In this document: piece by piece, positions 6,577 to 15,027 of the stretch
Layout of the letters: each line of letters begins with the position of its first letter
Position numbering within the stretch: position 1 is the first letter of the stretch
Source of the DNA: an uncultured Lachnospiraceae bacterium
GTDB taxonomy: Bacteria; Bacillota; Clostridia; Lachnospirales; Lachnospiraceae
Length of the DNA stretch: 64,000 bases
Direction of reading: 5' to 3'
Assembly: GCA_902781455.1 (NCBI GenBank)
Contig: CACZJF010000010.1
Location: 1 to 64,000, forward strand
Notes under the pieces: generated by a model
Database searches by the model: none
Told to the model about the DNA's origin: nothing
What the model saw: only the letters and a program-made list of their open reading frames with translations
Position numbers and translations under genes: made by a program

Positions 6577-7584
6577 TCAGCCTGCTTCACCTTCCGCCGC
6601 TGTATTTTCCGGTTCCACGATGATCAGTCCATCAAGGTTATCAGCGCCGTATGCTGTCTCATAGAAGGTCATGGTCATGGAGACATTCACAAGGCAGTTT
6701 CCAAGTGTCTTGACCGGCGGTTCTGTCTCAGTCTCTGATTCTGAAACTGTTTCGGATACCGTCTCCGTCTCATCCGGTCTGGGCGCTACGATGGTCCCGT
6801 CTGCCAGGGTTTCCACGGTTCCACCCTCTTCCATGACCGCTGCGCCACTCTCATCTTCGAAGATTGCGCCTTCCTCCGGAACCGTTTCCTGCGGCATCTC
6901 CTGCCCTTCCATTCCTTCCGGAAGCATCTCTTCGGTGAGTGGTTCTGTCTCCGGCGCTTCTGTCAGCGGCTCTCCGTTATAGACCTTCATGACGTATGTA
7001 TCCACTTCCAGATTCGCGGCGATCAGCGCGTCCACCTGCTTTTTCAGCTGCGTCATTGCTTTCTTATCGGTCAACGCTTCTATCGCAAGGGCTGCCAGAT
7101 AATCATTGGTCAGGTCTCCGGTTGTGATGTTGATGTCATGGAGCAGGACACGGTATCTGCTGTTGTGCAGCTGGGTGATGATATCCAGTGCTGACTTATA
7201 GTCAATTGCCGTAAAGTCAACACTGACATCTCTCCGTACCGTATCACCAGTTGCGACAGGTTTCGCGAAAGAGAAGTTGTAGCGGATGACCGGCTCAAAG
7301 ATGTCATTCAGGAGATTGATTTCCGCCTTCTGGTTGTCGTAGGTTTCCAGGGAGCTGGTCGAAACCTTCCCGATTTCATCGATCTCGTCCTGCATCTGCT
7401 CCCACTCGATCAGCTGCAGCTGTTCCAGCTGAATCTGTGCCTCCAGATCAGCCGTATCATACTGCTCTATCTGTCCGCTGATATTCAGATATACAAACCG
7501 GTAATACAACAGGCCGACCAGTACCAGGACTAGTACCAGGATCAGCGCGATTTCACGTTTTGAAAAGGAGTAATTCAGCTTCAT
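6577..7584 (-). CDS. pilO: PilO-like inner-membrane pilus assembly protein
   Basis: Protein of 335 residues: short cytoplasmic start, one membrane helix (about residues 10-31), coiled coil (about 35-75), then an alpha/beta domain with the strand-helix pattern of PilO/GspM proteins (VRRDVSVDFTAIDYKSAL, then LLHDINITTG). PilM-N-O form the alignment complex that couples cytoplasmic ATPase and membrane platform. Residues ~205-290 are an unusual low-complexity Glu/Thr/Pro linker (repeats of SETVSE/TETEP), absent from typical PilO, followed by a final beta segment. It is the last gene of the operon, 3 bases after pilN. Confidence 0.75.
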   Translation of the reverse strand: MKLNYSFSKREIALILVLVLVLVGLLYYRFVYLNISGQIEQYDTADLEAQIQLEQLQLIEWEQMQDEIDEIGKVSTSSLETYDNQKAEINLLNDIFEPVIRYNFSFAKPVATGDTVRRDVSVDFTAIDYKSALDIITQLHNSRYRVLLHDINITTGDLTNDYLAALAIEALTDKKAMTQLKKQVDALIAANLEVDTYVMKVYNGEPLTEAPETEPLTEEMLPEGMEGQEMPQETVPEEGAIFEDESGAAVMEEGGTVETLADGTIVAPRPDETETVSETVSESETETEPPVKTLGNCLVNVSMTMTFYETAYGADNLDGLIIVEPENTAAEGEAG

Positions 7585-7587
7585 ACG

Positions 7588-8286
7588 TCATTCCTCCCCT
7601 ATTGATTCTACCGCAGCCTTCCGCGCCGCCAGCTGGTCTGCCACAGTTTCACTGTCCTCTGCATCCTGCCCTGTCTCCATGCCGTTTCCGTTCCGGAATT
7701 CGACTGTAAGGGTTGCCTGTACGAGGCTTCCGTTTCTTCTGGCCAGGTCACCCTGTTCATCCATTGCCGCTGTATCGACACCGACATAAGAAACGATCGG
7801 GCTTTTTTCCAGTTCGGCTACGATTCTCGATACTTCCTTCAGTTCGAGGCTCATCAGCTGCACCGTTGCGGTATTGCCGGTCAGCTGTATCTGGCTCAGG
7901 CCCTGGGTAAGACTGATCTTGCTGTTGATGACCTGCAGGATCGCCATGCGGTTCTGCAGCGCCAGTTCTTCCGCGTTCATATAGCTGCTTCCATAGTGGC
8001 TGTACATCTCTTCGATGCCATCGTAGCGTTTCCTTACGGAAGAAAGCGTGTTCAGTTCACCCTCCAGGCTCTCATACTTGTTTCTCGCCTTGGCGACCTT
8101 GCTGAGCTGTCCCCGCACGATAAACCAGCCGAAGCAGGCAAGCGCCAGTATAAAAAGAACGATCGCCAGTACGACGAATACACGCCTGCCGGTATCCTTC
8201 TTTTTGTAGACCAGATTCAGCGTCTGCTTGCTGGGAATCTTTCCCTTCAGTTTTTTTGGAGCAGACTGTTTTTCCTTGGCTGCCAT
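7588..8286 (-). CDS. pilN: PilN-like pilus assembly protein
   Basis: Protein of 232 residues: basic cytoplasmic tail of ~30 residues, one membrane helix (about 34-57), a coiled coil and a PilN/GspL-type ferredoxin-like domain (ISLTQGLSQIQLTGNTATV). The N-terminal tail would bind PilM. Position between pilM (12 bases) and pilO (3 bases) supports the call; sequence conservation of this family is weak. Confidence 0.78.
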   Translation of the reverse strand: MAAKEKQSAPKKLKGKIPSKQTLNLVYKKKDTGRRVFVVLAIVLFILALACFGWFIVRGQLSKVAKARNKYESLEGELNTLSSVRKRYDGIEEMYSHYGSSYMNAEELALQNRMAILQVINSKISLTQGLSQIQLTGNTATVQLMSLELKEVSRIVAELEKSPIVSYVGVDTAAMDEQGDLARRNGSLVQATLTVEFRNGNGMETGQDAEDSETVADQLAARKAAVESIGEE

Positions 8287-8298
8287 CTGTCCCCTCCG

Positions 8299-9294
8299 TC
8301 ACATCGTCATCCCGATGGCCTGCGCGCCGATCAGGATCTGTTCTTCCGTCAGTTTATTCTTCTTCGTGATCAACTCGGATACACTCCTGAGCGTGAGCGG
8401 TACTGCTTCGCGGATCGTGTTCAGGAACGGTTCCACCAGAGCACCGCCTCCAAAGTAGTACAGTTCCTCAAGCGTATTGTTGCGGTTGTTGAAATTATAG
8501 AAATTCATAACACGCATGATACGGGAAGCGAGGTCTGAAAACACGTCCTCCAGATACGGAGCAGACAGAACACCGCCCCCGTTCGTCTCCAGATTCACGC
8601 GGGAGATGTGCACATCCTGACCTGTCTCCTCGGCAATTCTTTCCGATGCGGCCCCGATTCCGAAGTCCATGGACCTTGTGACCTCATACTGGCCCTTCGT
8701 AAAGAAATGAATCTTCAGCGCTGTATCACCAAGATCAAGGATCGCGAAGTCCTGCGGTGTTTCCCCTTTCGGCGTCTGTTTGATCCGGCTCTTCAAGAAG
8801 CGGAACAGCGCCTCGTTTGCCGGCTGGATGGATTCCAGCTTGATATGTGCCCGCTTTGCCATCTGCTGATGCGATGAGATCAGCTCCTTGCTCGCGGCAA
8901 CGGCAAGCATGTGAAGCTGTCCGTCCCCTTCCATATCCGGAAGCATGGCATAGTCATAGATGTACTTTCCCATGTCTTCCGTGATGTAATCATGGAATTC
9001 ATACGGCAGGTTCACCTTGAGCTGCTGCACGTTCATCATGGGAAGTGTCACATTCCGGATGTAAATCTCATGAATCGGCATGCACAGGTGCGCCTTCTTG
9101 ATGGAGATCCTGTTCTTCTTCAGCATCTCGCGAAGAAAATCTCCCATCGCGTCATAGGAAACGATGTGGTTTTCCTTCATGAGTCCGTCCGGAACAGTGT
9201 CAACAAGCAGACGGCGTACGACACCGCCCTTCTTGACTGCGATCTTCGCTCTGTTATTTCCGATATCAATTCCCAAACAGGTTTTGTCAGACAA
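8299..9294 (-). CDS. pilM: PilM, actin-like ATPase of the pilus alignment complex
   Basis: Cytoplasmic actin-fold protein of 331 residues. Phosphate-1 motif LGIDIGNN near residues 7-14, phosphate-2-like LDLGDTALKIHFF in the middle, and a GGG adenosine-binding loop late (FGGGALVEPF). PilM binds the N-terminus of PilN and relays nucleotide-dependent signals from PilB/PilT. Full length. It sits 21 bases after pilD. Confidence 0.88.
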   Translation of the reverse strand: MSDKTCLGIDIGNNRAKIAVKKGGVVRRLLVDTVPDGLMKENHIVSYDAMGDFLREMLKKNRISIKKAHLCMPIHEIYIRNVTLPMMNVQQLKVNLPYEFHDYITEDMGKYIYDYAMLPDMEGDGQLHMLAVAASKELISSHQQMAKRAHIKLESIQPANEALFRFLKSRIKQTPKGETPQDFAILDLGDTALKIHFFTKGQYEVTRSMDFGIGAASERIAEETGQDVHISRVNLETNGGGVLSAPYLEDVFSDLASRIMRVMNFYNFNNRNNTLEELYYFGGGALVEPFLNTIREAVPLTLRSVSELITKKNKLTEEQILIGAQAIGMTM

Positions 9295-9315
9295 TTCTGA
9301 TGCCCCTTTCCCGTG

Positions 9316-10155
9316 TCACATGATCAGTGACAGATACCAGTTTACAAATGACTCACCGTACAGGAGACTGAGAAAGGCTGCCAGCGAAATCGCCGGTCCG
9401 AACGGCACTCTCTTGCGCCGCATCACAGCCGCGATCACCAGACCCACAATGCAGGACAGGATCAGGCTGAACAGGCCTTGCAGCAGCCCCAGGTACAGGC
9501 TTGTCATAAAGAACAGTTTGATGTCTCCGCCACCCATGCTTTCCTTGCCAAGCAGGTGGTCAAACAGCAGAGATAAAAACAGCATGCCTCCGCCGATCGC
9601 AAGGCCTCCGATCAGGCCTGCCAGAAGGTTCTGGCCCCATGCCGGAAGAGACAGGTATTCTCCTTCCGGAAGGATCGATACGGTCATCCCGGTCAGGCTC
9701 AGTCTTCTGTCCATCAGTTTCAAAGAGACCAGATACCAGATAATCCCGGCAAGAATGAACCGGTCCGGAATCTCATAGATCTCAAAGTCTGTCAGCGACA
9801 GAGCCAGCAGAATACAGAACAGGACAATCACCTGCAAGGTACGCCATGACACGCCATATCTTAAAAAGGATAACACAAAACCGCATCCGCATACAAGTTC
9901 GGCGGCGACATAGCGCGGTGATATCTTCTCCTTGCAGTAACGGCATCTTCCTCCAAGAAACAGCCAGCTGAAAACCGGGATCAGATCGGCGATTCCGAGT
10001 GTATGTCCGCACACGGCGCAGTGGCTCCTGCCTTTCAGCACGCTCTCGTTGTGCACGATCCTCCATGCCATGCAGTTCAGAAAACTGCCGAAAACAGTTC
10101 CAAACAGGAAGGCAAGGATACACAGATAGATTCTGAATGAAAGTGTCAGTTCCAT
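9316..10155 (-). CDS. pilD: Prepilin peptidase / N-methyltransferase PilD
   Basis: Polytopic membrane aspartyl protease that cuts prepilin leaders after Gly and methylates the new N-terminus. 279 residues from ATG 10155, which lies one base after the stop of the upstream gene, so translation is probably coupled. Two zinc CxxC pairs (CAVC near 46-49, CRYC near 71-74) mark the methyltransferase domain; catalytic aspartates are in LTDFEIYEIPD (near 123) and GGGDIKLF. About eight membrane helices. Substrates in the window are the pilins at 4614 and 6016. Confidence 0.93.
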   Translation of the reverse strand: MELTLSFRIYLCILAFLFGTVFGSFLNCMAWRIVHNESVLKGRSHCAVCGHTLGIADLIPVFSWLFLGGRCRYCKEKISPRYVAAELVCGCGFVLSFLRYGVSWRTLQVIVLFCILLALSLTDFEIYEIPDRFILAGIIWYLVSLKLMDRRLSLTGMTVSILPEGEYLSLPAWGQNLLAGLIGGLAIGGGMLFLSLLFDHLLGKESMGGGDIKLFFMTSLYLGLLQGLFSLILSCIVGLVIAAVMRRKRVPFGPAISLAAFLSLLYGESFVNWYLSLIM

Positions 10156-10156
10156 G

Positions 10157-10831
10157 TTACCTGGCTTCCTGATCCGGTCCGCTCTCACGTTCCGTCATCT
10201 GACTGCTGAGCGCGGATCCAGATTCCTGCTCCGTCACCTGACTGCTGTCGGCAGGTTCGGATGCCAGCTCCGTCATCTGGTCTGCCTTCCCAAGTTCATA
10301 GATCAGACTCGAGTCGATCTGGTTCAGCTGATCAATCGTCAACCGTTCTCTTTCCTCGGGCGTCATCAGCTCATAATCTTCCCCGGTCAGCCACGCTCCC
10401 TGCCACCGGCTGTGGATCGTGCCGTCCATCTCAACGCTGACCGCAAGAAACTGTGCTCCACCGTTCTCTCCCTTGTTCGGGATCCCGACTGCACCGGTCT
10501 CGCCATGCGCATTTTCCGACTTATAGCAACGGCCATACCCGGCAAGGTCGACCTTTCCGGTGAATGTGGACGCATCAAAGACTTCCCTGTGAATGCCGTC
10601 GTAATAATAGGTAACACCGTTGGTGCGAATATCAAGGATATAGGTTTCCTTCGCGACCCGCTCCGCGGTCGTAACCGTCAGTTCGTCAAAAAGAAGTCTG
10701 GAGTTTTTCAAATGCTGCTGATAGCCCAGATAGACTATGCTGGCGCAAACAGCAAGGATTGCCACGATCAGTATGACAAAGATCAGTCCGATCCCGCTTT
10801 TCGACCGAAGCTTAACTCTGCAGCCCTTCAT
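10157..10831 (-). CDS. Atypical pseudopilin-like membrane protein in the pilus operon
   Basis: Protein of 224 residues with a basic start (MKGCRVKLRSKSG), a possible prepilin cleavage site (SG/IGLIFV) and an N-terminal hydrophobic helix, then a soluble domain with YYYDG and YGRCYKSE segments. The helix lacks the usual Glu at mature position 5 (Phe there), so PilD processing and Glu-dependent assembly would be unusual. The last ~60 residues are a degenerate repeat around (S/D)SQ(M/V)TE(R/Q)ESG. It lies between pilC and pilD with 10- and 1-base gaps. It may be a minor pilin or an operon-specific assembly factor. Confidence 0.6.
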   Translation of the reverse strand: MKGCRVKLRSKSGIGLIFVILIVAILAVCASIVYLGYQQHLKNSRLLFDELTVTTAERVAKETYILDIRTNGVTYYYDGIHREVFDASTFTGKVDLAGYGRCYKSENAHGETGAVGIPNKGENGGAQFLAVSVEMDGTIHSRWQGAWLTGEDYELMTPEERERLTIDQLNQIDSSLIYELGKADQMTELASEPADSSQVTEQESGSALSSQMTERESGPDQEAR

Positions 10832-10841
10832 GCGCTCCCCC

Positions 10842-12062
10842 TTACATCAGGTTGTACATCGTGAACATCGGCAGATAGATCGCAAGCACGATGAACCCGG
10901 CAAATAGAGCAAGAAAGATCATGATTGTCGGCTCCAGCTTCGAAACCGCCTGCTGTGTCGCATGATCCTGCTCGTTGTAATAATAATCCGCGATTGTCGT
11001 CAGCGTCTCATCCAAAGATCCGCTCTCTTCGCCGACCGCCACCATCTCCTTGAGGTTGTCCGGGAAGAATTCACAGGCCTTCATGCATTCCCCGAGGCCT
11101 CTGCCTTCTTCAATCTTCGGGATCATCGCTCCAACCTGTTCTGACAGAAGGGCATTGTCCAGGACCTTGCCCGTGACTTCCACCGCGTGGTTCACTGTCA
11201 GGCCGGAGGACAGCATCGTCGACATCGTATCCGCGAACTGTGCTGCGCCGGAAAAGATATTGATCTTTCCAAGCACCGGCAGCGTCAGCATCAGCCTGCC
11301 CTTGACAAGCCTTCCCTTCTCTGTCCCGAAGTAGATTTTTGAACCGATGACCAGAGCGATGATCACGACGATCATCAGAATGTACCATCTCTGGAAGAAC
11401 TTCGAGACACCGATCAGGATCTGGGTGATCATGGGAAGCTCTCCGCCCAGGTCTGAGAAAGTAGCCGCAAGAGACGGTACGACCTTGGCCATGATGACGA
11501 TCAGGACGATAATCGCAACCACGATGACGAAGATCGGATAGCTCATGACCGACTTGACCTTCTGTTTATTCTTATAGGACTTCTCGTAATAGGACTCCAG
11601 CTTCGTGAAGGACGTTTCCAGGGTTCCGGCCATCTCTCCGGCACGGACGGTCTCGATGAATGTCATCGGAAGCATCTTATCGCCATGCCGCTCCAGGGCA
11701 GAGGCAACAGAGCTTCCCTCTTCTACGTCCTCGGCGCAGTCCTGCAGAAGCTTCTTCAGTTTTTTGTCTGCCGTCTGGTCCGCAACCATCTGCATCACTC
11801 GGCCGATCATCTGGCCGGAACGGAGCATAATGGCAAACTGCGAACACATGACAGAGAGAGCCTTCTCGTCGATCTTCTTCGATCCGATCTCAAGGCTTAG
11901 AAGGTTCTTTGAATCTCCGGACTCTTTGACTTGTGTGATCTCCTGGATCACCGGGCACTTCTGCCGTATCCGCTGTACGGCACTGTATTCATCCGGTGCC
12001 TGCATGACACCTTTCATCTCTGTCCCGTCAGGGCTCAGTGCCTTGTACTTGAATGTTGCCAT
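10842..12062 (-). CDS. pilC: PilC/GspF inner-membrane platform protein
   Basis: 406 residues with two T2SSF domains (roughly 65-190 and 270-395), each ending in membrane helices; three helices in all. It anchors PilB and PilT under the pilus base. Signature segments MIGRVMQMVADQT, ETVRAGEMAGTLE and AVGEESGSLDETL are present. Full length and well conserved, 34 bases after pilT. Confidence 0.95.
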   Translation of the reverse strand: MATFKYKALSPDGTEMKGVMQAPDEYSAVQRIRQKCPVIQEITQVKESGDSKNLLSLEIGSKKIDEKALSVMCSQFAIMLRSGQMIGRVMQMVADQTADKKLKKLLQDCAEDVEEGSSVASALERHGDKMLPMTFIETVRAGEMAGTLETSFTKLESYYEKSYKNKQKVKSVMSYPIFVIVVAIIVLIVIMAKVVPSLAATFSDLGGELPMITQILIGVSKFFQRWYILMIVVIIALVIGSKIYFGTEKGRLVKGRLMLTLPVLGKINIFSGAAQFADTMSTMLSSGLTVNHAVEVTGKVLDNALLSEQVGAMIPKIEEGRGLGECMKACEFFPDNLKEMVAVGEESGSLDETLTTIADYYYNEQDHATQQAVSKLEPTIMIFLALFAGFIVLAIYLPMFTMYNLM

Positions 12063-12096
12063 AAGTTCCCCCTGTCAGCTCTCGCTTGCTCTCTTC

Positions 12097-13170
12097 CTAT
12101 CGGAAGCCTCCCCCAAAGCCCATTTTTCTCTGGATGTATTCCTTGTCTGCGCAGTTGTCAAATGCGGTTTCCGGTGTGATGATGCCCTTGCCGACCATAT
12201 CGATGAGGCAGTTGTCCATCGTGATGCTGCCTTCCTTCGCCGATGACAGCAGAGAGGACTGCATCTGTGCGTCCTTGCCTTCACGGATCTGCGCGCGGAT
12301 CGCGCCTGTCACAACCATGACCTCACAGGCTGCGGCGCGTCCCTTGCCGCCTGCCTTGACCAGCAGCTGCTGGGACAGAATCGCCTTCAGTGTGGAAGCA
12401 AGCTCCACACGGATCTGTGTCTGGCGTGCTTCCGGAAATACGCCCACGATTCGGTTGATGGAATCCACTGCAGAATTCGTGTGCAGGGTCGCGAAGACCA
12501 GATGGCCGGTCTCTGCCGCTGTCAGCGCGGTCTCGATGGTCTCCAGGTCTCGCAGCTCACCGATCAGGATGATGTCCGGATCTTCACGAAGAACCGCACG
12601 GAGTGCGTCTGCGAAGCTGTCGGTATCCTTGCCGATCTCACGCTGGTTGATGGTGCACTTGTCCGGCTTATAGAGATATTCGATCGGGTCCTCCAGGGTG
12701 ATGATGTGCTGTTTCCTGGAATGATTGATCTGATCCAGGATAGCTGCCAGTGTGGTGGACTTACCGGAACCGGTCTCACCCGTGACAAGCACGATACCCT
12801 TATTGAATTCCGGGAACTTTGAAACCGCAGGCGGAAGCCCGAGGTCAGCGATCTTCGGAATCTTGTTGCTCAGGATACGGAGAACCGCAGACACATGTCC
12901 CTGCTGACGGAACAGATTGATACGGATTCTTTCTCCGGCAATGGTCCTTGCCAGGTCGATCTCTCCGCTGCGGCGGATGACCGGATACAGGTCATTGCCT
13001 GCCAGATCCTTCGCGATCTGCTCACAGTCCTCATCCGTCAGAGGCTGTTTTGTCAGGCTCTCAAGCTGGCCGTCAATCCGCCCCTTCGGGGGAAGGCCAT
13101 ATACAAGATGAATGTCAGACACGCGCTGCTGCGCAGCATACTCAACGATACTTTCAACACTGATACTCAT
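12097..13170 (-). CDS. pilT: Type IV pilus retraction ATPase PilT
   Basis: Hexameric AAA-like ATPase, 357 residues. Walker A GETGSGKST, Asp box LEDPIEYLY, Walker B LIGELRDLETI with catalytic Glu, and His box TGHLVFATLHTNS. The PilT-specific AIRAQIREGK (AIRNLIRE-type) motif near the C-terminus distinguishes it from PilB. It depolymerises pili for twitching motility or DNA uptake. It follows pilB by 15 bases. Confidence 0.95.
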   Translation of the reverse strand: MSISVESIVEYAAQQRVSDIHLVYGLPPKGRIDGQLESLTKQPLTDEDCEQIAKDLAGNDLYPVIRRSGEIDLARTIAGERIRINLFRQQGHVSAVLRILSNKIPKIADLGLPPAVSKFPEFNKGIVLVTGETGSGKSTTLAAILDQINHSRKQHIITLEDPIEYLYKPDKCTINQREIGKDTDSFADALRAVLREDPDIILIGELRDLETIETALTAAETGHLVFATLHTNSAVDSINRIVGVFPEARQTQIRVELASTLKAILSQQLLVKAGGKGRAAACEVMVVTGAIRAQIREGKDAQMQSSLLSSAKEGSITMDNCLIDMVGKGIITPETAFDNCADKEYIQRKMGFGGGFR

Positions 13171-13185
13171 CTGAATTCCTCCTTG

Positions 13186-14868
13186 TTATTCGAGATTGAT
13201 CACGCGGGCAACCTCCTCCACGGTGGTAATACCCTCGTCCACAAGCTCGCTCGCATGGGTCAGCATCGGGACATAATCGGTCTCCAGCGCGATCGACCGG
13301 AATTCCTGCTTGTCTCCGCCGCTTGTAATACACTTTCTCAGACGGTCATTCATACACAGGACTTCAAACACGCCGATTCTTCCGCGGTATCCGCTGCCAA
13401 AGCAGATGTCACAGCCCTTGCCCTTGAAGTACTTCTGTCCGATCACGGGCTTAAGCCCTGAAATCTCGAACATCTCAGGGGCCGGCAGATATTCCGTCTT
13501 GCAGTTTTTACAGACTCTCTTGACCAGTCTCTGGGAAATGATACCGCGCACGCCGCCTGCTACCAGATAGGGCGGCACTCCCATATCATGGAGTCGGTCG
13601 ATCGCCGCCACCGCGTCCTCTGTATGGATGGTGGTGATAACCAGGTGTCCGGTCATGGCCGCTCTCATGGCGATATCTGCTGTCTCGCCGTCACGGATCT
13701 CACCGACACAGATGATATCCGGGTCCTGTCTTAAGATGGCTCTCAGGCCGCTCGCGAAAGTCAGGCCTACCTTCTCATTGATCTGCACCTGCGTGGCACC
13801 GTCAATATTATACTCGACCGGGTCTTCCAGTGTGATCAGGTTGGTCGCCTCACTGAGCAGCTCCTGCACCAGAGTATACATCGTGGAAGACTTACCGGAT
13901 CCGGTGGGACCGACGATCATGATCACGCCGCTGGTAAAGCCAAGCAGGCGGTCCAGCTTGCGGTTCTCATTCTCCGGCATACCGATCGCCCTGCGGTTCA
14001 GCATGCTGCGTTCGGATCCGAGAATACGGATAACGATCTTCTCGCCGTAGATGGTCGGCAGCGTGGATACACGCATGTCCACGTCATTGCCCTTGACCTT
14101 CAGGACGGCACGTCCGTCCTGCGGAACCCTTCTCTCGACGATGTCAAGCCGGCTCATGATTTTGATTCTGGAGATGACAGAATCCATGATATCGCGCGGA
14201 ACGGTTAGAATCTTGTGAAGCGTTCCGTCGATTCTCATTCGGATGACCATATCGCCCTTGGTGGGTTCGATATGGATATCAGACGCATGCTCCACATGGG
14301 CACGCTCAATGATGGAATTCACCAGGCGGATCGTCGGACCGCTTTCAACCGCGTCCTCCGACGGAACAGCCGAAGTGTTGACCTGCTCTTCCGAGATGCC
14401 TGCCTCTTCCCTCATCTGGGCAATCGCCTCGGCAGCACCTTCATTGCCGTAGAGGACAGAGATCGCATGCTCGACTGCCGCTGTGGAAGCGATCATGGGA
14501 ATGATCTTCATCTTGGAAGCGTTCTGCGCATCCTCAAGGGCAAAGAAGTTCAGCGGATCGGCCATCGCCAGGAACAGGTTGCCCTTCGCCACACGGACCG
14601 GTACGATCAGGGACTTCTTCGCAAGCGCCTTCGGCACATACCGTGACATCGTCGGATCGATGTCTGTCTTCGAAAGATCGATGTAGTCAATACCGAGCTG
14701 AACGCGCAAGGTATCGATCAGCTGTCCCTCCGTGATAAACCCTTCGGCAATCAGCTGTTCACCAAGCCTTTTATGCGTTTCCTTCTGATCATTCAGGGCT
14801 TTCTGAAGCTGTTCCTCTGTGATGATATCCAGGGAAACCAGCATATCGCCCAGGCGCATTGCTTTCAT
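13186..14868 (-). CDS. pilB: Type IV pilus assembly ATPase PilB
   Basis: 560 residues: N-terminal MshEN/T2SSE_N domain (about 1-150), then the GspE/PilB ATPase core with Walker A GPTGSGKSS, LEDPVEYN, Walker B CVGEIRDGET and TGHLVITTIHT. A four-cysteine zinc module (CKNC ... CDIC) near 455-490 is typical of PilB. In many bacteria the MshEN domain binds cyclic di-GMP; the L-G-x-x-L heptads (MRLGDMLVSL, RLGEQLIAEG) are visible here. First gene of the operon, with its own promoter. Confidence 0.95.
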   Translation of the reverse strand: MKAMRLGDMLVSLDIITEEQLQKALNDQKETHKRLGEQLIAEGFITEGQLIDTLRVQLGIDYIDLSKTDIDPTMSRYVPKALAKKSLIVPVRVAKGNLFLAMADPLNFFALEDAQNASKMKIIPMIASTAAVEHAISVLYGNEGAAEAIAQMREEAGISEEQVNTSAVPSEDAVESGPTIRLVNSIIERAHVEHASDIHIEPTKGDMVIRMRIDGTLHKILTVPRDIMDSVISRIKIMSRLDIVERRVPQDGRAVLKVKGNDVDMRVSTLPTIYGEKIVIRILGSERSMLNRRAIGMPENENRKLDRLLGFTSGVIMIVGPTGSGKSSTMYTLVQELLSEATNLITLEDPVEYNIDGATQVQINEKVGLTFASGLRAILRQDPDIICVGEIRDGETADIAMRAAMTGHLVITTIHTEDAVAAIDRLHDMGVPPYLVAGGVRGIISQRLVKRVCKNCKTEYLPAPEMFEISGLKPVIGQKYFKGKGCDICFGSGYRGRIGVFEVLCMNDRLRKCITSGGDKQEFRSIALETDYVPMLTHASELVDEGITTVEEVARVINLE

Positions 14869-14892
14869 GTTTGTTCGGATCCTTCCCCTCGT

Positions 14893-14936
14893 CCTGAAAG
14901 CCTGCAGCCGGCCGCTCAGGTACCGGCGGTTTCAGG
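14893..14936 (-). promoter_or_regulatory. Structured leader directly before pilB
   Basis: Outer 7-bp stem CCTGAAA / TTTCAGG encloses GC-rich arms (GCCGG / CCGGC, or CCGC / GCGG as an alternative). It ends about 25 bases before the pilB ATG. No T-run follows. It does not match the conserved cores of either cyclic di-GMP riboswitch class. It may influence pilB translation. Confidence 0.4.
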
Positions 14937-14990
14937 GATTGTGTCATATGCTCAGCACACTCTGTCATCAGGATAAAAAAAGACGAAAAT

Positions 14991-15019
14991 ATTATAGCAC
15001 AGTTTTATACAGATGTGGA
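14991..15019 (-). promoter_or_regulatory. Promoter of the pilB-T-C-D-M-N-O operon
   Basis: TCCACA, 17-base spacer, TATAAT on the minus strand, with a leader of about 115 bases. The -10 is perfect and the -35 matches at four of six positions. The promoter lies right at the 3' end of the helicase gene. Confidence 0.65.
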
Positions 15020-15027
15020 AACCACTA

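Noticed and set aside
14869-14990. Cyclic di-GMP riboswitch before pilB
   Set aside because: The leader folds, but the conserved cores of class I and class II switches are absent. The 240-base leader of the surface-protein gene (55920-56160) was checked for the same reason and also lacks them.
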